From Bacteroidales bacterium (lineage in GTDB: Bacteria > Bacteroidota > Bacteroidia > Bacteroidales > F082), in assembly GCA_029983675.1 (NCBI GenBank), contig JASBYY010000048.1, positions 1 to 20,660 on the forward strand: a DNA stretch of 20,660 nucleotides, given 5' to 3'. The translations under genes were made by a program, and so were the position numbers. The notes beneath the pieces are model-generated. The model saw only the letters and a program-made list of their open reading frames with translations. It did no database searches and was not told the DNA's origin. Shown one piece after another: positions 7,167 to 15,861 of the stretch; position 1 is the stretch's first letter; the number at the start of each line of letters is the position of its first letter.

Positions 7167-7358
7167 TTCGGTAAGCCATATTTGGACTGATTCATGCTGT
7201 TTTTTTGGGGCTTAGATAGGCTGTTTTGATTTGAGGCTGTTTTTCGCCTGATTTTTGTAAGTGTACTGTTTTTTGAACGTGGCGTCGGTTTGTACCGTTG
7301 GGATGCGAAATTCGTCAAATATTTGTAATCGATAGTAAATCAGATAAATATATACGCT

Positions 7359-10300
7359 ATGCGCTCGTTTCGCCACCATTTGTTCCCGTCTGCGCTGTTT
7401 TTTTCCTTGGCACTCGGTTTGTTTGTCATCGTCTTATTGTTGTTTCGAATCGGCCTGACCGAAAGTTGGCTTGTGCTGCGGTTGGAAAAAACGGCTCGCA
7501 AGACACAAGTGCAACTTCATGCTTCAAGTGAAAACGTGGCGTATTTGCTCGATACGGTCACGGGCTTTCCAAGCGATGCCGCTTTTCGTGCTTGTCTGAA
7601 GGATAAGGACGACATGCTTTTCGTTTTTCAGGACGACTCGCTGTGTTATTGGAATTCGAACACAATTTCCCCGCGCTATCTGACGCGCCGTGTTTCGGTT
7701 GGAGTTGACACGATTTGCAATCTTCATGTGGGCGACGCCTTGGTCGTGTCGTTCGCACATGAAAAGTACAGTGTTTATGTATTATCCTTGCTGACAACAA
7801 CATACTCGATTGAAAACCAATATTTTGTAAATAAATATTGGCCGCTTAACTTCATGTTTGACCATGAAATCCATTTCAATTCGTCCAATCCTGCTGCCTT
7901 TCCACTTATTGATGCACAAGGCCACCAGCTTGCCAAATTCGATGTCAAAATGGTGCATTCCGTCCATCGGCCCTTCTCTTATATCCTGCTTGTGTTATAC
8001 TGCTTGGTCATCATTTCATTCTGTAGTTTCCTTTATCAGGTACTTCTTTCTTTTCCATTTCTCAAGTCGCGGCGGTTACCTTTGTTCATCGCTTTTTTGT
8101 TTTTCTCCACACTCGCCTTTTTCGTTGTTCACCTTGTGTGGCCGGACAATCTTTTGTTCAAGTCTGATCTTTATGTCAAGACCGAACACCGGCTTTTTTC
8201 GATGTTGTCGGTAGGGTTGTTTTTAGAACTTGTCATCCTTGTTTCGTCCAATCTTTTTGTGGCCTCCATCTGTTTGCTGAAGCACAAGTCTAAACTTGCT
8301 TATCCTTGGCGATTAACTCTGTCGGTGTTGTATTTCTTTGCCACATTTTTTACCATTGTATATGTCATTCCCTATTTCATTTTGTCCGATAAAAGCCACC
8401 TATTACTTCATGCCGGTGACTTGATTAATATGGACTATCTGGTTATAGCGCTTATTGGGATGTTCATCGTGACGGCATTTATGTTCTTAAATGCTCTTTT
8501 TGTGCATTACAGCCCTTATGATCATGGATTTTGGTTGCCATTTGCAGTGTTCTTTGTGCTTTTCACTCTAAGTGCCTTTTTCGTTTTTCATTTGTATTGG
8601 GAGATTTGGCTGATAGGCATAGGGGTTTTCGTGGCCATTATGATGCATGTCAGGTTTGAAGATCAGGGCGAACTCTCGCCCATGCTGTTCCAACTGCTCT
8701 TTTTAGCGGGTTTCATGACGGTGTTTTACGATCAGCTTGCCATTGAGCAGGAAAGCCAGTTCATGAAAGCGGCTGCTACCCGTCTTATCGATGAAACCGA
8801 TCCCGATTTTGAAGCGTCCTACCTCGATTTTGCTCAAGCAATTGCTCAAGATACGGCATTGCAGGAAATGGTCTTTTCGGCCAGTAACATTCTCGACGAG
8901 GTCATTCTGGGCTATGCAGAAAATCTATTGTTTGACAGCGTGATGTCGAAGTACAATGTCGCGTTGAAGGTATGTGCGCCGGGTGACGAAATGATGATTG
9001 AACCAGACAATTTCGTTACGGAATGCGGAGGCTTTTTCCAAAATATCATCGCCACGAATAATGGTCGCGCCGTTTCAGACGGCCTGTATTCCATCGACTA
9101 CAATACGCTTGATCCTTCTTATCTCGGTATCGTCAAGATTCATTCCAGCGACTCGACTCAGTTCAAGAACCTGTATTTCGAGTTTTCGAAGCCCATCGTT
9201 CCCTTCGGGTATGGTTATCCCAAAATATTGCAACAGGAAAATGCCATGGTACCGTGGAATTACTCAATGGCTTGTTACCGTAACCAGCAGCTCGTGTATA
9301 AGTACGGAAAAAGCGTCTATCCCAATTATCTTTCCGACATGAAATACAAGGAGAACGATTTCTTCAACGATAGGGGCATGAAGCACTACTGTATTTCGGA
9401 TGGAGGTTCAAAGGTGCTGATTATCAGTGTTGAGAGAAAGGATTGGATTGACTTTACCGCTCCGTATGCGGTGTTTTTCTTCACCATCCTATTGATATAT
9501 ATTATCGTCTTTCTTTTCATTGGCCGCCGTAACAAGGATGAATGGGTGCATCGCAATAGCTTCAGGCGGCGGTTGCAAAGTGCCATTTTATTGACTTTGG
9601 GGCTTTCATTTTTGGTGGTAGGACCTATTTCCGTTGTGTTCATTCGTTCGGTCTTCGATCAGCGAACTGCGGATTTCCATTATGAACAGACACGTACCAT
9701 CATGCTTCACATGGGCGACATGGTGGATCTTTCCATCTTCGATTCAGAGGCGTCACAAAGCAAATACGATGAGATTCTACGTCATTTCACCTATACTTTT
9801 TTCACCGACATCAACCTTTACGGTCTCGACGGCAGGTTGTTGTCATCGACACGTCCTGAAATTTTCGACAACAGATTGCAAGGGCCGCTCATGAATGCTG
9901 AAGCTTTCCAAAACATGCGAGGCGACAAGTTCATGTATTATACCCACCTTGAACGGCTTGGAAAGAGCTTGTATCAATCGGCATATATTTCCATCCTCGA
10001 CAACTATGGCCGTGCCGTAGCATACCTTAATACTCCTTATTTTGCAAGTCAGTCTGATTTGGCGACCCAGATTATGAATTTCATCTTGACGTATGTCAAT
10101 ATTGTGCTGTTCCTGATAGGGGTTTCGGTCTTGTTAGTGTTGAGTGTGACCAAGCGCCTTACAAAGCCTTTACGACTGATTCAGAATAAGATGCGCAACG
10201 TAAAGATTGACCGCGCCAATGAGCCTATCGAATGGCACAGCAATGATGAAATCGGTCAGCTCATCGAACAGTACAACCAGCTTGTCGTTGAGTTGGAAAA

Positions 10301-11006
10301 GAGTGCCAATACCATCGCTCGTTCCGAGCGCGAACTGGCCTGGCGGGAGATGGCGCGTCAGGTGGCCCATGAAATTAAAAATCCGCTGACCCCCATGCGG
10401 CTTAGTGTGCAATACCTGCAAAAGGCTTGGCAACAAGGAGCACCCGACATTGACGAACGCATGAAACGCACCACAAACACACTTATCGAGCAAATCGATA
10501 CCTTGTCAGACATCGCATCGGCCTACTCGAATTTTGCCAAACTGCCCGAAAATACCCCTGAATGGGTGGATTTATCAGAGCTGGTGGCTGGCGTGGTGAA
10601 CCTATACAATGTGAACGAACATATCACATTTAGCTATACTTTCGATACCAAGCACGATTACAAGTTGAAAGTAGATAAGAACAATCTAAGTCGCGCCATC
10701 GGCAATGTGGTCAAAAACGCAGTGCAGGCCATCGGGCAGAAACCCGACGGAAAAGTAACCGTGGCTTTGGTCGCCAACCGACAGAAGTATGTTATCCGTA
10801 TCACCGATAACGGCAAGGGCATCAGCGAAGAGGAAAGGACAAAGATCTTCATGCCGAACTTTACCACCAAATCGAGCGGAATGGGGGTGGGACTTTCCAT
10901 TGTTTACAACATCATCCAAGCCTCCAATGGCCGCATTACCTTTGAAAGCGAAGTCGGTGTCGGAACCACTTTTATCATTGAGCTGTTCAAAAACGAGGCG
11001 GAATAG
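7359..11006 (+). CDS. NtrY-like sensor histidine kinase, multi-pass membrane protein
   Basis: A 1215-residue membrane sensor kinase. TM1 spans about residues 9-31, a cluster of roughly eight helices lies at about 204-460, and a presumed periplasmic domain covers about 465-695. Two more helices lie at about 702-724 and 743-763, a second sensor segment at about 765-905, and a last helix at about 907-931. HAMP follows (about 931-985), then HisKA with the phospho-acceptor His1004 in VAHEIKNPLTPMRLS. The HATPase_c domain has N-box Asn1116 and Asn1120, Asp1150 in DNGKGI, and the MGVGLS lid at 1175-1180. All catalytic motifs are intact. The HEIKNPLTP box is characteristic of NtrY-type kinases. No response regulator is encoded in the window, so the partner and signal are unknown. 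The preceding 192-base gap suggests its own promoter; I saw only a weak one-mismatch -7 candidate at 7318-7325. Confidence 0.92.
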   Translation: MRSFRHHLFPSALFFSLALGLFVIVLLLFRIGLTESWLVLRLEKTARKTQVQLHASSENVAYLLDTVTGFPSDAAFRACLKDKDDMLFVFQDDSLCYWNSNTISPRYLTRRVSVGVDTICNLHVGDALVVSFAHEKYSVYVLSLLTTTYSIENQYFVNKYWPLNFMFDHEIHFNSSNPAAFPLIDAQGHQLAKFDVKMVHSVHRPFSYILLVLYCLVIISFCSFLYQVLLSFPFLKSRRLPLFIAFLFFSTLAFFVVHLVWPDNLLFKSDLYVKTEHRLFSMLSVGLFLELVILVSSNLFVASICLLKHKSKLAYPWRLTLSVLYFFATFFTIVYVIPYFILSDKSHLLLHAGDLINMDYLVIALIGMFIVTAFMFLNALFVHYSPYDHGFWLPFAVFFVLFTLSAFFVFHLYWEIWLIGIGVFVAIMMHVRFEDQGELSPMLFQLLFLAGFMTVFYDQLAIEQESQFMKAAATRLIDETDPDFEASYLDFAQAIAQDTALQEMVFSASNILDEVILGYAENLLFDSVMSKYNVALKVCAPGDEMMIEPDNFVTECGGFFQNIIATNNGRAVSDGLYSIDYNTLDPSYLGIVKIHSSDSTQFKNLYFEFSKPIVPFGYGYPKILQQENAMVPWNYSMACYRNQQLVYKYGKSVYPNYLSDMKYKENDFFNDRGMKHYCISDGGSKVLIISVERKDWIDFTAPYAVFFFTILLIYIIVFLFIGRRNKDEWVHRNSFRRRLQSAILLTLGLSFLVVGPISVVFIRSVFDQRTADFHYEQTRTIMLHMGDMVDLSIFDSEASQSKYDEILRHFTYTFFTDINLYGLDGRLLSSTRPEIFDNRLQGPLMNAEAFQNMRGDKFMYYTHLERLGKSLYQSAYISILDNYGRAVAYLNTPYFASQSDLATQIMNFILTYVNIVLFLIGVSVLLVLSVTKRLTKPLRLIQNKMRNVKIDRANEPIEWHSNDEIGQLIEQYNQLVVELEKSANTIARSERELAWREMARQVAHEIKNPLTPMRLSVQYLQKAWQQGAPDIDERMKRTTNTLIEQIDTLSDIASAYSNFAKLPENTPEWVDLSELVAGVVNLYNVNEHITFSYTFDTKHDYKLKVDKNNLSRAIGNVVKNAVQAIGQKPDGKVTVALVANRQKYVIRITDNGKGISEEERTKIFMPNFTTKSSGMGVGLSIVYNIIQASNGRITFESEVGVGTTFIIELFKNEAE

Positions 11007-11098
11007 AAGGGTGGCAAAGCAGACGGCATATTTTTGCAGGAAGTAAGAAGCTGTTTTTGAATTGTCTCTTGGCTTACAGCTCTTTTCTTAAAGTCGTC

Positions 11099-11125
11099 TT
11101 TGTCTGGAAAAAATGACTACTTTTG
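11099..11125 (+). promoter_or_regulatory. Probable promoter for the flippase-dut-envelope gene run
   Basis: TACTTTTG at 11118-11125 matches TANNTTTG exactly. TTTG at 11099-11102 is a possible -33 element, though the 15-base spacing is slightly short for this promoter class. Transcription from about 11131 would give a leader of roughly 25 bases to the ATG at 11158. The 151-base gap after the kinase gene fits a new transcription unit. Confidence 0.4.
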
Positions 11126-11157
11126 TAATTTGAATTTCATGGAAAACAGGAACGAAG

Positions 11158-12681
11158 ATGGCTGAGAGCAAAATGGAATCTTTGGTCAAGCAAACGGCCA
11201 TATATGGACTATCGAGCATCATTGGCAGATTCTTGAATTATCTCATGGTGCCGCTTTATACCTATCACATGGCGGCAAGTTCGGGCGGATACGGAGTGGT
11301 TACCAATATCTATTCTCACATTGCCTTGTTCATGGTGCTGCTTACCTTTGGCATGGAAACGACTTTTTTTCGTTTCGCCAATAAGCAGGGTATAGATGCT
11401 GACAAGGCTTTTTCTACCTCTGCCAAGTCGGTAGGCTTTGTTGCGTTGCTGTTTGTCGCTGTCGTCAGTGTTTTTTTGAGTCCGATTGCCACTGCACTGA
11501 AATATGAAGCTCATCCCGAATATATTGAAATCATGACCATCGTTGTAGCCATCGATGCTTTTCAGTCCATTCTGTTTGCACGCTTGCGCTACAAGAACCG
11601 TCCCGTCAAGTTTATGGTGCTCAAGCTGCTATTTATCTTTCTCAGTGTGGGACTGAATCTGTTCGTGTTTCTGCTTGCTCCGAAATTGCAAACCGTCCTT
11701 CCCAAGCTAATGCAATGGTATCATGCTGAAAATCAAGTTCGTTATATTTTTATCATCAATCTAATCTGTACGAGCATCATCAATTTTGGTTTCATTTCAG
11801 AGTTGAAAAAAATACGACGTGGTTTCGATTTTACACTGTTGAAGCAAATGTTGGCCTATACGTGGCCGCTGTTGTTGCTGGGTCTCGCCGGCATCCTGAA
11901 CCAAGTGGCGGACAAGATTCTCTATCCGCTTATTGTTCCTGGTCTGGAAGGCAAGGTGCAGTTGGGTATTTACGGCGCATGTACCAAGATTGCCATGATC
12001 ATGGCATTGATAACGCAGGCCTTTCGGTATGCCTACGAGCCTTTTGTGTTTGGAGAAGACCGGAAGGAAGCCAAAAACCCGAATAATCCGCAAGGAAGAG
12101 TGGTTCAAGGTATGGTGATGAAATATTTCATTCTGTTCACCTTATTGGCCTTCGTAGCCGTGATGATGTATCTCGACGTATTGAAATACTTGATAGAATC
12201 GGACTATTGGGAGGGTCTGAAAGTGGTTCCTATTGTGATGATGGCTGAAATCTTCATGGGGATCTACTTCAATTTGTCATTCTGGTACAAACTGACCGAC
12301 AAAACTTGGTGGGGGGCTGTCATTTCGGCCATTGGTTGTGTGGTGCTCGTGGCCATCAATTTTGCTTTTGTTCCGAAATACGGCTACATGGCTTGCGCGT
12401 GGGGCGGTTTTGCCAGTTACGGCATCTGCATGTTGCTTTCCTATTTCATTGGACAACGCAACTACAAGGTGCCATACGATTTGAAATCGGCTTTCGGCTA
12501 CTTCATCCTGAGCATCGTGATTGTAGTTATAAGCCGCCAGATACATTCCCAATATCTCGGCGTATCGCTGGCCATCAATACCGTACTGCTGTTGCTGTTT
12601 TGTGCCGTCGTTGTCTATTTTGAGCGCGATTTGGTGAAGGCTGTCAAACAGAGTGTGCTTAAAATATTGAAAAGAAAATAA
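11158..12681 (+). CDS. MOP-superfamily polysaccharide/lipid-linked oligosaccharide flippase
   Basis: A 507-residue integral membrane protein of the MATE/Wzx/MurJ (MOP) superfamily. The N-terminus (KQTAIYGLSSIIGRFLNYLM) is typical of polysaccharide biosynthesis flippases. About 12-14 hydrophobic helices are spread over the whole length, with the short positively charged loops common in the family. It should move a lipid-linked glycan precursor across the inner membrane; the substrate cannot be deduced. In Bacteroidota a gene of this kind often precedes dut, as here, and no glycosyltransferase cluster surrounds it. That points to a core envelope function rather than a variable capsule locus. 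Whether it is the MurJ-equivalent lipid II flippase is open; I see no decisive motif. Confidence 0.85.
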   Translation: MAESKMESLVKQTAIYGLSSIIGRFLNYLMVPLYTYHMAASSGGYGVVTNIYSHIALFMVLLTFGMETTFFRFANKQGIDADKAFSTSAKSVGFVALLFVAVVSVFLSPIATALKYEAHPEYIEIMTIVVAIDAFQSILFARLRYKNRPVKFMVLKLLFIFLSVGLNLFVFLLAPKLQTVLPKLMQWYHAENQVRYIFIINLICTSIINFGFISELKKIRRGFDFTLLKQMLAYTWPLLLLGLAGILNQVADKILYPLIVPGLEGKVQLGIYGACTKIAMIMALITQAFRYAYEPFVFGEDRKEAKNPNNPQGRVVQGMVMKYFILFTLLAFVAVMMYLDVLKYLIESDYWEGLKVVPIVMMAEIFMGIYFNLSFWYKLTDKTWWGAVISAIGCVVLVAINFAFVPKYGYMACAWGGFASYGICMLLSYFIGQRNYKVPYDLKSAFGYFILSIVIVVISRQIHSQYLGVSLAINTVLLLLFCAVVVYFERDLVKAVKQSVLKILKRK

Positions 12682-12750
12682 TCCTATCGGCGAAACGTTA
12701 TGGAACATAAGTTGATACACCGAATGAAATGAATATTTAATACAGAAACC

Positions 12751-13185
12751 ATGATCGTAAAAATCGTCAATACATCAAATAATGCGCTTCCGGCATACGA
12801 AACGGAAGCATCGGCAGGCATGGATCTCCGTGCTTTTATAGAGAACCCCGTCACGCTTGCTCCCATGTCGCGGGCTTTAATTCCTACAGGTCTTTTCATC
12901 GAGATTCCTGACGGCTACGAGGGGCAAGTGCGTCCGCGCAGTGGTCTTGCCGCCAAGCATGGCGTAACGGTGTTGAACGCTCCGGGAACCATAGATGCCG
13001 ACTATCGTGGCGAAATCAAGGTGATTTTGGTCAATCTTTCCGAAACGCCTTTCGTCATTAATAGCGGCGAACGTATTGCACAGATAATATTTGCCCGTTG
13101 CGAGCAAGCCGAATGGCAACTTGTAGAAGAGCTTTCGGAAACCGAACGCGGAGCCGGTGGTTTTGGACATACGGGGAAAAAGTAA
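12751..13185 (+). CDS. dut: dUTP diphosphatase (dUTPase)
   Basis: A 144-residue homotrimeric dUTPase that hydrolyses dUTP to dUMP and diphosphate, keeping uracil out of DNA and supplying the dTMP precursor. All five motifs are present in order: AGMDLRA (22-28), RPRSGLAAKHG (61-71), NAPGTIDADYRGE (76-88), GERIAQIIFAR (106-116) and RGAGGFGHTG (133-142). Catalytic Asp82 and the uracil-stacking Tyr85 are intact. Length is standard. It starts 69 bases after the flippase and is followed by the TPR gene after 118 bases. Its place among envelope genes is a recurrent Bacteroidota arrangement and probably reflects shared transcription rather than a direct functional link. Confidence 0.97.
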   Translation: MIVKIVNTSNNALPAYETEASAGMDLRAFIENPVTLAPMSRALIPTGLFIEIPDGYEGQVRPRSGLAAKHGVTVLNAPGTIDADYRGEIKVILVNLSETPFVINSGERIAQIIFARCEQAEWQLVEELSETERGAGGFGHTGKK

Positions 13186-13303
13186 TCCGATTTTATGGCA
13201 GACTCCATTTTATGCAAGCATACGAAAAGCCACGGCACGTTGCCATGATGGATTCTGTACAGCATGGGTTGAATGATTCTCCGAAAAGAAATACAGATTT
13301 GGA

Positions 13304-15049
13304 ATGATATACAGTATGCAGATGACAATTAGAAGACCTTTCCGGATAGGGTTCTGTATGATATGGTGCTTATTCAATGTCTCTATGGCTTGGGCGCAGA
13401 ATGTCGGGGAAGGAACGGCAAAAGGCGCGGTCGATAAGCGCAAGAACGCAACGTTTTTTTCAAAAGCCTTGGAATGCAAGAATAGGGAGGATGTGCAAGG
13501 TGCCATTACCAATTTTGAGCAGGCTCTGCATTACATGGCCGACGATGCGGCCAGCATGTTCGAATTGAGCCATCAATATGCAAGGGCAGAACGGGTGGAA
13601 GAAGCGTTCGAGATGGCAAAACAAGCCGCTCAAATCGATCCGGACAATAAATGGTATCAGATGCGAGTGGCGCAGTTTTACAAGAGTTTTGAACAGTATG
13701 ACGAACTGATTGAGGTTTATGACAAGCTGACCAACCGGTATCCTGAAGACCTTGACATGCTGAGCCAATTGATAGAGGCTTTGCTGTATGACGGACAATA
13801 CGACAAGGCTATCGCCAAACTGAACCTTCTCGAAGAACAGTTTGGGCGTAACAGCCTGATCAGCAAACAACGCATAGAGATATACAAGCGACAGGGCAAA
13901 ACGAAAGACGTGATCGGCGAATTGCAGAAAATGATTGCCGACGACCCGCTCAATTCACGCAACTATTCGATGCTGGCACAGGTTTACATGGAAAACGGCA
14001 ACAATAAGGAAGCGATGAAAATGTATGAAAAGGTCAAGGAAACCAATCCCGATGACCCGTATATCAACGTGTCGCTTCTCGAATATTACGAGAAATCGGG
14101 CGACAACGACAAAGCTTTCAACGAACTGCTTGAAGCTATCCGCAATCCTAACCTCGATTTCAACACCAAGGCCAATATCTATGAGTATTGGTTTAAGAAA
14201 AGCCTCAATTCCCCGAAAATTGACGAACAGGCATGGCAAGCTGGAAACGCCTTTCTTGAAACCTATCCCGACAACAAAATGGGCTACCTGATTTTGGGTT
14301 CCTATCATATCAATAAGAAAAACCAAGCTGAAGCTAAGCAGATGTTTTCCAAAGTGTTGCAATGCGATAGCACCGATTATGTAGGTTGGCAGAACTTGGT
14401 GCTGATCGAAGCCCAATCGGATGATACCGAAGCGGTGTTGCAACACGCCAAAGCAGCGTTGAAATACCATCCCATGCAACCCGTATTCTATTGGTTTGCA
14501 GGCAGTGCAAGTGCCATGAAAAAGCAAAACAACGAAGCCATTGCCTTTTTGGAGAAAGGGCGCAAGTTTGTCGCCGACAAGACCTTGCTGACCAGCTTCA
14601 ACAGCTATCTCGGCGATTTGTATTACCAAACCGGCCAAGAAGAAAAGGCTTTCGATGCTTATGAAAAAGTATTAAGTGCTAATCCTGATAACGCATTGGT
14701 GCTGAATAATTTCGCTTATTACCTTTCGTTAAAGTCCGATCGACTTGACAAGGCTTTTGACATGTCGCGCCATGCCGTTGAACTGGAGCCGAAAAACGCT
14801 ACTTTTATCGATACACATGCTTGGGTGCTGTATAAGCAAGGACGTTACCGCGAAGCCGAAAAACAGATGAAAAAGGCCCTTGACCTTGTCAGTACCCCCG
14901 ACGGACTTTATTACGAACACTATGGCGACATCCTATTCCACCTCGACAATAAGGAAGAAGCCCTAAAGTACTGGAACAAGGCATTGAAAGCCGGCAACTA
15001 CTCCGATAAACTGGAGCAAAAAGTAGCAGAAAGCAAACTGTATGAGTGA
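13304..15049 (+). CDS. Secreted tetratricopeptide-repeat protein
   Basis: A 581-residue protein with an N-terminal signal peptide and a body made almost entirely of TPR-like helical pairs. The hydrophobic stretch IGFCMIWCLFNVSMAWA ends in a plausible signal peptidase I site (AWA before Gln32). In-frame starts at 13316 and 13322 would give a shorter and more standard signal peptide; 13322 is a strong alternative. Repeats are visible with the usual spacing of small and bulky residues, for example near residues 80-115, 215-260 and 470-540. The last repeats (NNFAYYLSLKSDRLDKAFD and following) are the clearest. It is probably periplasmic and mediates protein contacts. No enzyme motif is seen. In this lineage it sits between dut and the DUF4292 lipoprotein, suggesting a joint envelope role. 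Confidence 0.85.
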   Translation: MIYSMQMTIRRPFRIGFCMIWCLFNVSMAWAQNVGEGTAKGAVDKRKNATFFSKALECKNREDVQGAITNFEQALHYMADDAASMFELSHQYARAERVEEAFEMAKQAAQIDPDNKWYQMRVAQFYKSFEQYDELIEVYDKLTNRYPEDLDMLSQLIEALLYDGQYDKAIAKLNLLEEQFGRNSLISKQRIEIYKRQGKTKDVIGELQKMIADDPLNSRNYSMLAQVYMENGNNKEAMKMYEKVKETNPDDPYINVSLLEYYEKSGDNDKAFNELLEAIRNPNLDFNTKANIYEYWFKKSLNSPKIDEQAWQAGNAFLETYPDNKMGYLILGSYHINKKNQAEAKQMFSKVLQCDSTDYVGWQNLVLIEAQSDDTEAVLQHAKAALKYHPMQPVFYWFAGSASAMKKQNNEAIAFLEKGRKFVADKTLLTSFNSYLGDLYYQTGQEEKAFDAYEKVLSANPDNALVLNNFAYYLSLKSDRLDKAFDMSRHAVELEPKNATFIDTHAWVLYKQGRYREAEKQMKKALDLVSTPDGLYYEHYGDILFHLDNKEEALKYWNKALKAGNYSDKLEQKVAESKLYE

Positions 15050-15084
15050 TGATAAGTAGAATACATATCCTTTAACAAGAGAAA

Positions 15085-15861
15085 ATGAAAAAATTGCGTT
15101 GTTTCCTCCTATTCCTGCCGGTAGCTGTCATGTTGCTGTCATCGTGTGCTTCGTGGCGGAAAACACCGCGTGCCGACATTTCTCTTTCGTTAGATCAGCT
15201 TATCGAAAAGGTTGAGGAGAACGCTTTCCGCTACGAATGGTTTTCTGCGAAGTTGGGTTTGCAAGGCGAAATGGATAACACCACCTTTCCACGTCTTGGC
15301 GGGCAACTTCGTATGCAAAAAGACAAGGCCATTTGGATTTCGGCAAATGCCTTTTTGGGCATGGAAATGGTGCGCCTGAAAATCACCCCCGATTCCATTT
15401 GGATGGTCAACAAAATGCAAGATACCTATCTCGCCGAACCTTTACCGGATTTGATGCGGAAAATAGGATTGGATCTTTCATTCAGCGACATACAGAAAAT
15501 TCTTGTCGGCAATGTGTCGATCATCAATGCGAACGATGTCAAAGCCTTACAAAAAGTTGGCAGAGGGTTATACCGTATTGAGAAACAAGGTGATGCGGCC
15601 AAGTTGGAGCGTTATGATATACTGTCCGATTTGTTCAAGATTTCCAATGCTGTGAGAAGCAGCGACAAATGGAAAGCCGATTTGGGTTTTGATGACTTTA
15701 TAACAATTGGGAATCAGTGTATTCCGTCTATTATCAATGCAAATTTCACAGGCAAATCACATATTTCAGCCGTCGTGACATATTCCAATATGACTTTGAA
15801 TGATCCGAAACCGATGCCGTTGCGCATTGACGAAAACTATGAAAGGGTGTATCTGAAATGA
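15085..15861 (+). CDS. DUF4292 lipoprotein, possibly LolB/LolA-like
   Basis: A 258-residue lipoprotein. The signal peptide ends in a lipobox, LLSSC, with the acylated cysteine at residue 21. The mature part matches the DUF4292 family by length, position and overall pattern: an early FSAKLGLQGEMD-like strand, then alternating amphipathic strands with KAIWISANAFLGMEMVRLKI near 69-90. Proteins of this family are expected to have an open half-barrel fold like the lipoprotein carriers LolA and LolB; that is family knowledge combined with inference, not visible as a catalytic motif. Its last four bases overlap the start of the EnvC-like gene (ATGA at 15858-15861), indicating translational coupling. 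Envelope lipid or lipoprotein handling is the best guess. Confidence 0.8.
   Translation: MKKLRCFLLFLPVAVMLLSSCASWRKTPRADISLSLDQLIEKVEENAFRYEWFSAKLGLQGEMDNTTFPRLGGQLRMQKDKAIWISANAFLGMEMVRLKITPDSIWMVNKMQDTYLAEPLPDLMRKIGLDLSFSDIQKILVGNVSIINANDVKALQKVGRGLYRIEKQGDAAKLERYDILSDLFKISNAVRSSDKWKADLGFDDFITIGNQCIPSIINANFTGKSHISAVVTYSNMTLNDPKPMPLRIDENYERVYLK

Noticed and set aside
7172..7258. Inverted repeats and GCTGTTTT recurrences after the methyltransferase, as terminator or tandem repeat
   Set aside because: Stems are four to six pairs with long loops and the repeats are too short and T-rich to exceed chance.
11139..11165. Eight-codon upstream open frame overlapping the flippase start
   Set aside because: It is too short to distinguish from chance and its ATG lies very close to the predicted transcription start.
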